The notes: generated by a model from the sequence alone, not told the origin. A stretch of DNA of 64,000 nt from Notospermus geniculatus (GCA_002633025.1 NMRB01000115.1:554975-618974), one strand, 5' to 3'; counted from the stretch's first letter, positions 10,257 to 22,053 are shown. Made by a program: numbers and translations.

Positions 10257-12860
10257 ACAGCTGGATGCCGCTGCAGGACTATTGAAATCAAATGAGAACT
10301 TCCGCAAAAGTGATCCCATTAAACTACTGTTCAACACCTCAACAAATTTCCGAATGGTTCAAATTAATCATGTTTATGTTGTATAATGTGAAGTTAAAAT
10401 GGAGTTTATCTTTTGTATGGCTAAGCTGTATGATGCGTTTCACCCAAATTTGAGTCAAAGTTTGTCAGATTGCTCCTACAATGGCTAAGCACTTAACGAT
10501 CAAGTTAGGGTGGAATTTGTGGTGTGTCGCCCTTTATTTTTCACATGGGGCACCCACTTGGATTTATTGTCAGAGACCACCGAGTTGTGAGCAATTTACA
10601 GGTATATTACGATGCTGAATGGATGGCAACATCGGGATAACTGAATCGTTAGGGCCCATTCTTGGCAGACGCAAATAGCACGAAGACGATTGGCAAAATG
10701 AAAGAGGTGATTCTGGCCACTAATTGGGAAACCATGCCTTTTGTGGACTGCGTCAACCCCTATGGAAAATTTAATTATTTGTAAAAACACTTCCAACTTA
10801 GTGCAAATGATGTAGCATTCCTTACATTTCACTTTGACCTGGTATTGTACCACGTGTTTTCACAGCCTTCGTCATGTGCAGTCGAAATCTCGCTTATTAA
10901 CCAAAAACGGTGGCAAATTTACCAATAGACCCGCAGTTGTCTTGCAACCTTTTAAACTCATCGCCCCAGAAATTGACCACCATTGGCCTCGTTCGAGACC
11001 CAGGTGGCCGACACAACCCCCGTGTTGATACACTGCTCGCCATTTCAGTCGATAAATTCGCTTCAATTTACCCATTAATTATCATAAACATAACTTTAAT
11101 TGTCTCGGTCGTTTCATTCAGGGTAATGTTTACATTGATAATAAGATTTTTCTGTTGAAGTTTAAGAGGAAAAGTTACAAAAACAGATGAGGCTGCCAAG
11201 GAATGCTTCCAGTGAATTCTTTGGGAACCTCAGCTTCTTTAGGATCTGTTGATTCTCATTAACGGACTCATTGTCACTCTACCACCCACTGTAAACCTTC
11301 TTTGAGGCGTCACATCAGTGTTCCATTCGCCTTATGGGAAGTTGTATCTTGCTTGACTTCGTTGCTGATTTAGCAAAAAAAATTTGCCTTTTTGGTGTCT
11401 TATATTACAGGTTCTGTCACACCTTTCGCAAAATGTACACGCCCAAAAAAATTGTAACATACGATGGACAAACTGGTGCAGTGCACACATGGGAGCCTCT
11501 CGGCATCAAATCGAAGGTTTCTTGTTGCATATTTGCTGACCCAGACCAGGTCGCCGTTGGGTTGGGTGCTTGTTACAAAATTTTTGCTCATACAGGAGCC
11601 GTATTTACCGATTTACGGCCTGAAACTCTGTAAAGTAGCCTTACTGACCAAACCTGTGCCTCACCCATTAAGTCTTTGAAGCCTAGTGATGAAACTGGAA
11701 AGCAGTGTCACTTTGGTGGTTACCCACATAAGAAAGTTTGGGGGTCCTGCTTTGCCCAATCAGTGTCTTACTTTATAATATCATGACACTGATAGTGTCT
11801 AAATGAGGTGGAGAGGTGCATGGATTGGATACCTACCGTGTTTGTGACGTCAACAATTCCAATCTGTGCAGCCTGTTGTGGTGAAACCCTGTGTCAGACC
11901 AATTTTCTCCAATCATGTTCGAAACCCTGCCAATTAAGATGTAAAATTTTTCACAAATGCTTCGTATGCTGTCTTAGAATCTGCTCCATAGGAAGCTAAG
12001 CGTTGGTGACAGATGCGTGGCACAGGCTGTGAAGATTTTGATAGTGAAAGCAATGAGGTTTGTGTGGAAACTATTGGTATTGTTTAAGTAAATGGGACTA
12101 TGAGGTTTCTGTACAAGATGTCTAAGTCTACATGATTCATTGGGTGGTTGGTGACCTTCAGAGCAAGTCTGTGTCAAACCAGTTTGAAACGCAGTATACA
12201 TGTAGTTGTCTCAGACAGGACTTGCCAGCTTTCGTAAATCATTTGTAACATATCATTTGCTTCCACCTTGGAGGAATTCAGTATAATTCCTCCAAGCTTC
12301 CACAAAAAAATGTGAGCGTTGCTGCACTTACCCACAATCTTTCATCACAGAATCATGCTGGCTGGGAGAACTTCAAATCTGAAATGAAGAAGACAAAAAA
12401 ATTGTATGTCACTTATCTCATAAGGCCCTGTTCTTAATCATGGACCTTAAACTCTGCAGTACTATAATATTTCATCAGTCCAGTGATGATCATGCGTTGA
12501 TCAACATTCTTGGTTTGTGATCTGATCTCATGTTGAGTTTCTGCTTCGTAGTTTTATCATTTAGCTGTTGTTTAGGGCAGCTTCTGTGAATAACCTGATC
12601 TCAAAAACTCAACTGACTATATGGCAGATTACAAACCAGGTGTGTTGAATTACTGAAAATCTATGAAATATGTACGGTACTGAGTGGATTTTATAATATA
12701 TTTTTCTTGTATTATACTGACATTTATTTGGATTGGTGTGTCACAACTTTGTACATTAAGCAATATGTATGTTGGATTCCAATATTATCTGGCTGTGATA
12801 TGTACATTAACTACTAATTATTTTTAGCTTTTGCTGACAGAAACTGTATTACAGAAATTT
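10257..12860. other. Non-coding, CFAP77 3' flank
   Basis: This includes the CFAP77 3' UTR of unknown length. One TGACGTCA octamer is at 11845-11852. The open frame near 11334-11633 has no recognisable family and lacks context. No RNA gene or clear repeat was seen. Confidence 0.5.
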
Positions 12861-13144
12861 TAGGGCCCAATTCATAAAGGGTGTTACTGTTTAAGACTTA
12901 AGCCGGTGACAGACTGGTGCGTACGCAGCGCGTCTTGTAGGCGTCCCACCAATCAGATCCTTCGATAGCTGTTTCGGTCTATGTTACCGCCTCACTGATT
13001 GGTTACACTTCCCGACGCGCTGCTTACGCGCTAGTCTGTCACCGCCTTTAGACGCGTGTAACTTCACTAAATGCACACACTTCTGCCATGCATTTGACGA
13101 AGTTACACGTGTCTAAGTCTTAAACACCCTTTATGAATTCCCTT
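12861..13144. mobile_element. Hairpin MITE interrupted by a second MITE
   Basis: The left arm (AATTCATAAAGGGTGTTA, TTTAAGACTTA, then GACGCGTGTAACTTC after the insertion) pairs with the right arm (GAAGTTACACGTGTCTAAG, TTAAACACCCTTTATGAATT). The two pieces of the left arm become contiguous only when 12901-13047 plus one TTA is removed, showing that the outer hairpin is older. Confidence 0.7.
12901..13047. mobile_element. PIF/Harbinger-like MITE, TTA TSD
   Basis: The 147-bp unit starts AGCCGGTGACAGACTGG and ends CTAGTCTGTCACCGCCT, with inverted termini of about 33 bp. It is flanked by TTA (12898-12900 and 13048-13050). A 3-bp TTA/TAA target duplication is characteristic of PIF/Harbinger. The intact right arm of the host hairpin supplies the pre-insertion sequence, so the boundaries are precise. 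Confidence 0.72.
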
Positions 13145-14546
13145 AGTCTTAGCACATTCAATTTAATTGTGGGGATGAGGAATACTTCCTATTTGATTGT
13201 CACTGGTTTATTTCTATCCTCTGAATTGTTACTTGTGATGGTACAAGTATGGGTGATGTTCACATATTCCGTGTGCCAGGACAGGTTGTAGTGTCTGCTT
13301 GGCTTGGTTGAGATGATATGATAAAATACGACTTGCCCTCATTATTAGTAGGGGGCCTATAGGCCTAGATGTATAGGCCAATCATGCCGTGCCTGCCCCT
13401 TCCACAGCGCAGAACTAGTGTGCTTTGTGTCTTCACTACAAAGCCTTTCCTTCCAAGCCTGGCACATGTACAAGTATTTTAGCAGATTTACCAACACAAG
13501 ACCTTCTCTAAGTGTACATTTATTCAGTCCAATAAACTGCAGTGTTTTCGATGTAAAATTCAGTCTTCTCATTATTTTTTCCCACTGCATTTAATTTGAC
13601 CTTGTCTATCCTACGTAAAATCCCACCAACTGGGCTTTAAAAAAGTCTGTCACATTCATCATTGGAAAGCACTCGCCGGGCTCGTTCCAATGAATATACC
13701 TGCGGGATTGGAAGGGTTTTACTGACATTTCAGACCCCCGGGTTCAGACCACATTTTCAAATTCGACGGCATATGTTACTAAAAGCAGTGCAAGAGTCAA
13801 ATACTCAATATAGGCCTACATGCCCAAGAAGGTACTCTACGGTTAGGGGCCTACCTCTCNTATGTTCTCATGTCCAGTAAAAATGTGCAGCCCCCCCCCC
13901 CCCCACCACAAGAACCAAGAATCAAATTTTCTTGGCCGTTGTGCGAAAACCGCGGGGCCACAATGTTGTCAACCACAATCCCTTGAATCGATAGTTTTTT
14001 TATGAAACTGAAATGTCACGAACGCGCAGTGACGGAGTTATCACTGCGCATGCGTAATCCTCCAGGTCAGCCTTGCGTGACGTCTGCCCCCGGCCATAAA
14101 ACTAAAAACATGTACAAATCGCGCTAAAATGTTTTTAAATGCTTCAAAATGTTTTCGCAGTCACTCTGGCTGTCATATTAATCGAATTGCTTGATACGCG
14201 TCCAAATAACTTATGGAAAGGCAGTCATTGTAGCAGATTACCCGTAATATTTTCCCGTGTTTTCATTTCGCAAGCCACTAATTCCTCCGGAAGTGGTGTT
14301 GACATCAATCACTAGGCGCGCATGTTGGTAATGAGTGCACACTTTGCGCTATTTTGATTCTAATTAGTTACCTAATGTTGCCGTTTTGTGTTCAGGGGAC
14401 GTCTCAATGTTTTCATCGCACCGTTGACTCGGAGATGTACTATATACTATGAGGCAGACGACATTCAGTATGTAGCCTACACACTGACTGGTTTCGTCTT
14501 CTATTTCTATGATCACAGCACAGAGAATGATAGGGAACCAGGACCC
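13145..14546. other. Non-coding; single N and poly-C
   Basis: An isolated N at 13860 is followed by a C homopolymer near 13892-13904, probably a sequencing or assembly scar. No gene or named repeat is supported. Confidence 0.5.
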
Positions 14547-14643
14547 ATGTTCCCGAAGCCGTCGTTAGGTTAACGATGTCGTTACGCTATGCATTTTCCC
14601 AGTTTTAACGACATCGTTAACCTAACGATGGATTCGGGAACAT
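14547..14643. mobile_element. Compact hairpin MITE
   Basis: ATGTTCCCGAAGCCGTCG and TTAGGTTAACGATGTCGTTA form the left arm; the reverse complement ends GATTCGGGAACAT on the right. The arms are about 38 bp with few mismatches and a loop of about 20 bp. It is non-coding. Confidence 0.65.
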
Positions 14644-15290
14644 TGCTCCAGATAAGTTAACTCCTACGGATCCCAAGTCCTACTGAAGAGGCCTACAACT
14701 GATTGAGGGGCGGTTCCTTTCACCTGAAATTTACGCCGACATGTAGCCTACGCCGTACGGACGTCATCTGAGATCGGTTCACCAAAAGGAATTTCCGTGA
14801 AAACGAAATCTGTTAGGCCATCTGCGAAGTGAAGAAGCTGACGTTCCGGAAATCGGGCCAAGCCGACCATTCTCAGCGAAGCGAGAGGAAAAATATTACT
14901 ACATTGTGGAGCTGTTTGCCGTCCTGTGTACTGCTCTTGAAGCCCACACTACAGCGGCCCCCGTTCCTGGCACAAAATGCGCTCGTCTTCTTGCCGAGTC
15001 TTGTCTCCCGCGGCGAGAGCGGGAAACCGCTGTTGTGGCGGGAATGGGCCTAGATGCGCTTGTTGGACGGCCACACTCAATCCAACTGTTTTAGTCAATG
15101 AAGCAAAACTGTGTAGCCGTATTCTAGCAGAGAATTCAACATACGTATTCAATTTATGTTTTTATATCCTCATTCAGTAGGATGTAAAGTTGCCGCAGGA
15201 TTTAAAGGTGAATTCCCATTGATTTTATCCGGTACGGTTGCTGTATTAAACGCGGGAAAGAAGCTAACCTGGAGCTCCAACACTTGGAGC
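14644..15290. other. Non-coding, nothing recognised
   Basis: Short overlapping open frames at 14.8-15.2 kb in several phases have no family resemblance. No splice pattern or repeat can be supported. Confidence 0.4.
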
Positions 15291-15317
15291 CGTATTCTAG
15301 AATCTTCCTTTACTCTA

Positions 15318-15522
15318 AAGCCTGCCGCACACTGGAGCTATCTGCTGAGCAAAACGTCATTCGAGAGCAGATAGCTCACCGAAAAATACGCGCACACGTG
15401 AGCTTTCTGCCTCGCGAGGCAAAAAACTTACCGAAATTATGCGCACACGCGAGCTATCTGCTGAGCAAACGGTCTCGAATGACTTTTTGCTCAGCGGATA
15501 GCTCCAGTGTGCGGCAGGCTTA
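15318..15522. mobile_element. MITE copy a (TGCCGCACACTGGAGC family)
   Basis: It begins AAGCCTGCCGCACACTGGAG and ends with the reverse complement CTCCAGTGTGCGGCAGGCTT. Repeated GAGCTATCTGCTGAGCAAA blocks occur inside, and the centre carries CTGCCTCGCGAGGCA, itself a palindrome. Copy b follows 57 bp later in the same orientation. Confidence 0.65.
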
Positions 15523-15579
15523 AGTTTTACCTTTTACCATTGTTTCCAGGACAGAATACAAATTAAAAAGCTGGACCTC

Positions 15580-15790
15580 AAGCCTGCGCACACTGGAGCT
15601 ATCTGCAAAGCAAAAAGTCATTCGAGACCGTTTGCTCAGCAGATAGCTCACCGAATACGCGCACAGGCGAGCTTTCTGCCTCGCGAGGCAAAAAACTCAC
15701 CGAAATTTCGCGCACACGCGAGCTGTCTGCTGAGCAAACGGTCTCGAATGACTTTTTGCTCAGCAGATAGCTCCAGTGTGCGGCAGGCTT
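15580..15790. mobile_element. MITE copy b
   Basis: It has the same ends and the same central CTGCCTCGCGAGGCA as copy a, in direct orientation, with small indels. Short open frames across both copies are by-products of the repeats. Confidence 0.65.
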
Positions 15791-15818
15791 TAGAGTTGAG
15801 GAGGCTTCCAGAATACGG

Positions 15819-17833
15819 GCCCTCGAGTTCATTTATGTAAAAACACAGTTACGCCTTGACCACCAGCGACACACACAGGGTATGAGTTATAGTTGCCCAT
15901 GGAGAACCAACTTGCGGAGAACCTCAACAAGGAGCACCTCAATGCACTTTCAAGGTAATCTTCCCGCCAGCTTCCCACCAGGCCAACTGAGCATGCACGG
16001 GTTCCTGGAATGGCAACGGTCCAAAATGACAAACCTTTCTTAGGCCTACAGTAAAACTGATGACTCAACAAAAGGACAAGAGAAAACCCGGTTAGGTAAT
16101 AGTAATAACTTCGACAGAACAATCCCTCCTTAATGTGGGAAAGATGCCGTTTATCGAAGTTGCAATGGTTCGCAACGAAGGCGCAGATCGTCGATTGGCT
16201 CTCGTAACGAATGACACGTGACCCAACGGGAGAGGCGAAGAGAAAATGCAAAATGATGGGGCAACAATTTTTTTTCTCATATTTCCGCCCGCTAATGCTG
16301 TAAATATGACTTTTAAAATACAAATGAAATGGCGTACGGTTTACACGCGGCGGTCGTTTTGTGCGGGATTAATAAAAACGAGCACGGAGAGGTATCCGAT
16401 GACGGGCGAAAAAAAGATGGCGGCCGCCAGCCCGCATTAGGTTTTTGTGTCACAAAAACAAGAGGTGTGGTCGTGTCAGTGGGGCACGGGGCAGTGAATG
16501 GAATATGATTAATATAAAGGCAGTAGAGTGTAGGATTGGTTTTTGTATCGCTGACTTTGTTGATGTTACGTACATTTGTAACGTCGGTCTTTGGTCGATG
16601 ACGTAAACACCTCGATCGTCTGCCTCGCAGCACATCGTCTGCACGGACTCCTCAGCGTGACGTCATCCTACATGTATGACGTCATAGTTATCGTGACGTC
16701 ATATTAAACTCTCAAATCCTTGGTAACGACCAAAAACCCGTTAAAACATAATTAACGGAAAAATCGCTTCACTACGCACAAATACATATCAAGAGGAAAT
16801 CACCTGCCAAATCTGAGCCGAATCGAAGCATCACAGACGCAGTGCGGCGCCGGACAAAATTCCGGCTTAGCGTATTATATAATAGATTGATTTCAAAGTC
16901 ACAATATCCACACCACGAGATGAAATGCCAAATAAACGAAGTACATGTATAAATTCGTGTTGACTCTGAACTGACCTCATCAGTTTTCTCATCAGATGAA
17001 ATTGTACTTTTAATAGCGAGAAGTTTTCCCTTGCGCAACCCGTCCATTTGATTATCTGCAATATCTAAGACTGGCGTGCGCGAGACTCATCATTGCGGAG
17101 ACGAAGAACGGTCCGTTTCAGAATCATTCTCAAGAGACCAATAGATCTCTTTGTTTTGAAAAATTGGAAATCTTTAATAAAATATTCCGCCCTATTCGGC
17201 TTAATTTCCCTCGCCGCTATCGTGTCTCCTGAGTTTTTAATCCAGCGTAAATTAATGGCGGTGTTTATCTCTTGTAAAGGTGAGCAGACGACAACCTCGT
17301 CCACAACTACACGTCCTTACACAGTATTAGTTTTGAAGTGGGTGCTGCCGATTTTAGAGACGAGGTTGAGATAGGATGGTGCTGTCGAAAATTAACTTGC
17401 CTATCAATAAATAATCAAGAATTAATCAAGAAATCTTCGGTTCGTGTCAATAAACTTTCGATTTGGCAATTTATTGTAGTCAAGACACGCCATCAGGCCA
17501 CGCAAAAGGAACGGCGTGGTTCGTCTTTTACAAGCTACCGAAGGCCTACGTTAACTTTTACATCACAACAACAACCACAACATTCTCCGCTTATAATCAC
17601 CATCATCCCACTGACGAATATTGCAGGCTGAAAGCTGATGGAGCGATTTGAAAATTTTCCATCTTGGTGGTGATTTTGCTGACAGTGAGGGGTTGAGAGG
17701 GCTTTTTGCGATTTTCAAGTCATGCTAAACAAAAACAAAGACCCCAGGCATTCATAACTCGGTGCGCACGTTCGGAAGGCATGCTGCAGTGCCCCAGAAT
17801 ACACAAACATCGTGTTGTACTCCGTGCAGGCAT
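15819..17833. other. Non-coding, CRE-bearing stretch
   Basis: Apart from the CRE cluster at 16658-16701 and a GATGGCGGCCGCC (YY1-like) patch near 16417, I recognise nothing. Open frames at 15829-16323 and 16313-16633 on the minus strand have no family resemblance. Confidence 0.45.
16658..16701. promoter_or_regulatory. Three perfect CRE palindromes in 44 bp
   Basis: TGACGTCA occurs at 16658-16665, 16677-16684 and 16694-16701. The octamer is the full CREB/ATF binding palindrome, expected by chance about once per 65 kb. Regular spacing (19 and 17 bp) and lack of other repeat structure favour a functional cluster, but no promoter is seen beside it. The target gene is unknown. Confidence 0.5.
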
Positions 17834-17958
17834 TGGGTCATATGTCATGAATAAATACTAGCAAATGCTTTTACTTCAGATTTGTAGAGAATTGCCTCGT
17901 ACATTTGTATTGTAAAATTCAAGTAAAAGCATTTACTAGTCTTATCCATACGACCCAT
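17834..17958. mobile_element. Hairpin MITE, GCTTTTACTT family, copy 1
   Basis: The left arm has GGGTCATATG and AAATGCTTTTACTTCAGA; the right arm has AAGTAAAAGCATTTACTAG and CGACCCATTG. The same family recurs at 42339-42458 and in diverged form at 37956-38066. Confidence 0.65.
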
Positions 17959-17978
17959 TGTCTGATTTCATACAAATG

Positions 17979-18055
17979 GGCTCGACATAAATTATTATAA
18001 GCAGGCACACAAAGGATGAATTCACATTGGCTCGGCATAAATTATTATAAGCAGG
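17979..18055 (+). repeat. Direct 27-bp repeat pair
   Basis: GGCTCGACATAAATTATTAT with AAGCAGG recurs 50 bp later with one substitution. It could be a short tandem duplication or a target duplication of an unrecognised 23-bp remnant. No function is apparent. Confidence 0.5.
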
Positions 18056-18681
18056 TTACGTCAACTGGTCGGACTAATTCTAGTCGTTCGTGGTTTGTGC
18101 GAAGACACAAGTTTACGACTGAAGAAGCAACACCGTCTGAAGATGCTTTGTTTACAGCCTTTTGTGTCTGAAGTGAGTGCTAGCTTGTTTGTAAATATTT
18201 TAGAAACAGTTGGACGAAGTGAAGAAGCGAATCCCACTTTGTTTGGCCTGATGTGTAGAAGTTGCCATCGAGGTTATATGTGCCATCATCCATCTTTAAT
18301 AACTGCTCGCGTGGATCATTCAATATTAGGTGTAAACTATTTAGCATGCATGCGGAACGTAAAGACAACGTCGACGATCAACAAACGCAGAAAAAAGCGC
18401 AAAGTATAGAAGTGATTGATAATGTTGGGCACACTCCTGCTAGCCTGAGTAAAAAACACGTATTAATTGAAAAATCTGAACCGACTTTCTTTTTCAACGA
18501 AACTTGTTGACACAGTGAGGTTCAACTTTGCGTCAACTTCGGTAATTTCCGACAATCCCGAACGACGGCCGAGTCGTGAGCCGATCGTATGCGCTAGAAA
18601 TGATGTGCTGAAAACAGCGACACCGATCAGTTCCTACGTTGATGGTGCTAAACCGGGACAGAAAAAAATCTCATCCGTGTC
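18056..18681. other. Unrecognised open stretch
   Basis: A 104-codon plus-strand frame (18095-18409) ends in a lysine/arginine-rich tail (NKRRKKRKV). It has cysteines but no motif I recognise, no splice context and no neighbour. It is left as non-coding or unknown. Confidence 0.3.
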
Positions 18682-18867
18682 TTAAAGGAGCCCGGTATTG
18701 CCATTTTTTCTCGAGAGTGGCGCCACCATCACCCAGGGACTAACTACGTTGTCGGCGAATGGACATTTTGTAATGGTTTTTTGTAGTTCGTACTGCTGCC
18801 ACTAGGTGGCGCCCTCTACGTAGGCAGTCAAAATACCGGTAAGAGATCGCATATCGTGCTCCTTTAA
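18682..18867. mobile_element. TTAA-flanked MITE, second copy of the AGGAG-end type
   Basis: TTAA (18682-18685) precedes AGGAGC; the right end is GTGCTCCT followed by TTAA (18864-18867). Internally, GTGGCGCCACC and TAGGTGGCGCC, and GGTATT and AATACC, are inverted matches. The end motif is shared with 1632-2023 although the interiors differ, implying one transposase recognising short ends. Confidence 0.6.
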
Positions 18868-19675
18868 CAGTGCGGTGAGCGATTCGTTTAAAAGGGTGAA
18901 TACTGCAAGAGGGGGCGAGGAGCCAACGACGCAAATTACATACATGTAACACCAAATCTCGCTTTGTTTGTGAACGCAGCGATGCGCAATAAAACGGGCC
19001 GGAGAATGACATCGACTTTTCGACACCGAGTGGCATGAGTACGTGACATTGTACCTTTAAGTATCATTATAAGAAATATCCTCGGAGCTCGCCGCGGAGA
19101 GTGAGTGGCTATGAAGCAATGCAGTGTTCCAATGATTGGCGGCCATTGTGGAAGAAAAGACGACTTTTAATTTGCACATAACGTGTTGATTAAGGCGATT
19201 CCCGTAAGAATTTGCCCAAAGAAGGCGGACAATTGAAACTGCGGACTATTCTCGTTTGCCACTGGATTGCTAGCGAATAAGGAAAGATTAATTTTTCATA
19301 TCAAAGATAATTAGTTTTCGGTTCCGAAATGGGTTTATTATCGGGGAAGGTGGATTGCTCCCCCGGCGCTGGCGACTATTCAGGACGTTTGATTAATAAA
19401 CGATATAAAGAGATTTAAAGAGCGCTAGGGTCCAAGAGCGTCTATACCAGGTAATGATTAATCATCGATATAGAAAACGTTCGATGATACATTTTCGAAT
19501 ATATGCGATTACATCGTGCTGCCATGAGGCGGCTATTTCGCGATTTCATCGGGTACGAACTCAACCACAACGGGGAAGATGGTTATGCAGCTGCACGACT
19601 GGGGAACACCCACGCTGTTTGAATTGCAGCAAAGGCGGCGCAGAAGGCAACGCCATGCAGTTTATCATCCACGAC
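18868..19675. other. Non-coding
   Basis: No gene, RNA or repeat was recognised up to the start of the duplicated segment. Confidence 0.4.
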
Positions 19676-20043
19676 ACCAACAACAAAAACGCAAATATGG
19701 CCGCCAGTCGTCCATCTTGAACAAGGTACTGTACTTTGGCTGAACAATACCACAAAAAAGAATGTTCTAACCTGGTATGATGTTTCCCTTGGAACATATC
19801 GACTTGACACTTGTTGTTCGTTCTTCTGGTACATTCACCCAGGTGAGCACATGGTCCATCGACCATTTCATTACACATGAATTTCATGCAGGAGTGCCAA
19901 TCGGCGCAATGCAAGGTAGAGAGGGTGGTCGCTCTCCCGCTGTCGAACACATGTAGTTTGATATCATTTTGTGTGTCAATTTTTGTGCTTTCTCGTTCTT
20001 TGAAGAGAAGTATACACGTACATTAATACTGTTACGTCGTCGG

Positions 20044-20457
20044 CATTCTGCATAATGCATCGTGTAGAAATCGGCTAACCTCTTCCTACACTCTGCAACA
20101 AGCAGCCAGATTCCGTGTTCAACGCTTGGGGATTTTCTCGTGCGCCCAATCAGAGGCCTCGTTTCTTCGTCGTTCACGGAAGAAAAAATATCAATGATGT
20201 CATTTCATCAAATTTTGATTGGCCAACGTCATTACCGGGAACACGTCATGCACGTGGGTCGGTGCAAGCTTTGCCGTGATTGGTTGCTATTTTTGGGACC
20301 GGGGAAATCAGTTGAACACGGAATGTGGTATGCAACATAGCCATAATCCCACAAACGACAAATTAACGTACCCAGAACGCGAAATAACGCGAAATTTTTT
20401 TGCGTTCTGACTTTTTACAGTGGAGTCTACCTGAACTCAGTGAAGATGCGTCGTCGG
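20044..20457. other. 414-bp segment absent from copy 2, flanked by 9-bp repeats
   Basis: CGTCGTCGG occurs at 20035-20043 and 20449-20457. Copy 2 has a single CGTCGTCGG with nothing between. This is either an insertion with a 9-bp target duplication or a deletion in copy 2 between short repeats. The ends show no convincing inverted repeat, so the mechanism is open. No coding frame is supported. Confidence 0.6.
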
Positions 20458-20864
20458 ACGCTTTGGCCTTTCGTTTTTTGGTTTGAAATTGGCCTATTTT
20501 ACACGTAGAACCTGCATTTTGGTGCACGAAGTACATCAAAAGTTGAAGTACGTCAAACTTCAAGCTCAAATCTAGACATTGCACGTAGCGATGCAACAGG
20601 TCTACTGTTGTACAGACGACACCACCCCCACTCCCACAAAAAGTTGACGTTTAAACGTTAAAGTTTGGATTTATAGTCTGATATCAACAACGGTAGAGTG
20701 TCATCTGACTTTACACTTCAACCCCAGCCTATCCTGAAACCTTTCAGTAGAACTCAGATGAGCTGCTCATTTAGCGCTACAATCCGAGCATTTCCGACCG
20801 GTAGGCCTACCCATTTATCCACCAGAGAGGCCAGTGAGGCAAAGAGACTTGCCAAAAGTCTCAC

Positions 20865-20940
20865 GCCCATTGGGATTCGAACCCGGGACCCTCTGAACGC
20901 AAGTCGGAGACCCGAACCACTACATCACCGTGGCTCCTCA
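20865..20940 (-). mobile_element. tRNA-derived SINE head (minus strand)
   Basis: On the minus strand, a B-box GGTTCGAATCC (20873-20883) lies 33 bp downstream of an A-box-like TGATGTAGTGG (20917-20927), the spacing of an internal RNA polymerase III promoter. The head is followed by non-tRNA sequence (GGGCGTGAGACTTTTGGC), so this is a SINE and not a tRNA gene. The long plus-strand open frame through it (20698-21093) is fortuitous. Copy 2 of the duplication carries the same SINE split by a MITE. Confidence 0.6.
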
Positions 20941-21061
20941 TCATGGGCCCGGCACTCCCACAGCATACGGACGCCCAGGCATGCCCCAAGTCCAATCCCC
21001 TTCATTTGTACACCCTGTACACAGCGGCTGGCGAACAAACGGCGTTCTTTTCAACAACAAC

Positions 21062-21758
21062 GACTTTTTTCATCGCTTCTAACCGAATGGTAATACACCC
21101 TTAATGTCCCGCTAATTCCCTGTTTATTTTTACTCCGTCCACACTCAGTAGGCGAAGCCGCATCCCCCCTGAATATATCACAGCCCGATTAAAACCAATT
21201 CTCACTGCCTTCTGACAATATTACAACAATTAAGGAACGGAAGACAATAAGTCGGTGTAATTTCCTCTCGAGTTGCGTCGATTACGGTGCTAATTCGTTA
21301 TTTTACGAGCGACGGCCGCGCTCTGCATAAGCTCCAGTTCGTGTTTGACAATGATAAAGGGCTTGAGGCGCTCTTAATACCCAGTTAATGGCATTCCGGC
21401 GATTTGCGCTGTAAAAGTTGATAACTTACCAAGCAATTTTCCGTCTCATATACGGTTATTTCATAGTCGGCGACCAATCATCGTCGCGTTTGCCATGATA
21501 CTTGCTGATAACCCTACTTCCCGATGTTTATAACCAATTTCCCTCGGCTTATCCCATTACAAAGGCGTAAGCAGATCAAGTTCCCGCTATCGCTTGAGCA
21601 AGAACCTTGTGACTAGTTCCATGTCTCTCTTGTTCATTACAGGCCGATTAACTGATACCATAGCTCGATTCCATCCCGTTTTATTGTGAGCGTTCTTGCT
21701 TATCTTTCCTACACATGTCCTTCGTTATTCGCCGTGAAATGAAGACATTCACTCTCGC
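21062..21758. promoter_or_regulatory. Invariant block A (copy 1)
   Basis: This 697-bp stretch has no difference from 29271-29967 that I could find by eye, whereas flanking DNA differs by substitutions and indels. It has many TAAT/ATTA cores (TTAATG, CTAATTCG, CCGATTAA, AATTAAGG) and no open reading frame. It is a candidate conserved regulatory element inferred from uneven divergence; recent gene conversion is the alternative. Confidence 0.4.
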
Positions 21759-22053
21759 GAGATTACGGATTATGATTCTGCGTATTTAAGGAGTGATTCC
21801 GGTGAACTGAACTAAGTCGACAGTCGTAACTTCATGTGCGTGGCTGATAGCCCATAATGCCCTCCCAATAGCAAATCAATTCACCCCACCCATCGGTCTT
21901 AATTAAATGACAACTTTCACTTTTCGCCTGTTCCTGTTATCACTCGAAAATCGAATGCGACAATCCTTAGCTCAGGTGAACGAGGTTGGATGATTATCAT
22001 GGATCGAGGTTGGGGATAATGAGGCAATGGAGTTGTGCAGTCAGAGTGGAGCG

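Larger units (their letters stand above)
15291..15818. mobile_element. Outer inverted repeat enclosing two MITE copies
   Basis: CGTATTCTAGAATCTTCCTT with TACTCTAAA at the left is matched by TTTAGAGTTGAGGAGG and TTCCAGAATACG at the right. The arms are about 28 bp and imperfect. Between them lie two copies of a 205-210 bp MITE and a spacer of about 57 bp. Confidence 0.5.

Noticed and set aside
18095-18409. 104-codon frame with a basic C-terminus
   Set aside because: No recognisable domain, no splice or promoter context, and other frames are equally open; not supported as a gene.
20698-21093. 131-codon plus-strand frame
   Set aside because: It runs antisense through a tRNA-derived SINE head and into non-coding block A; the copy-2 equivalent is broken by a MITE.
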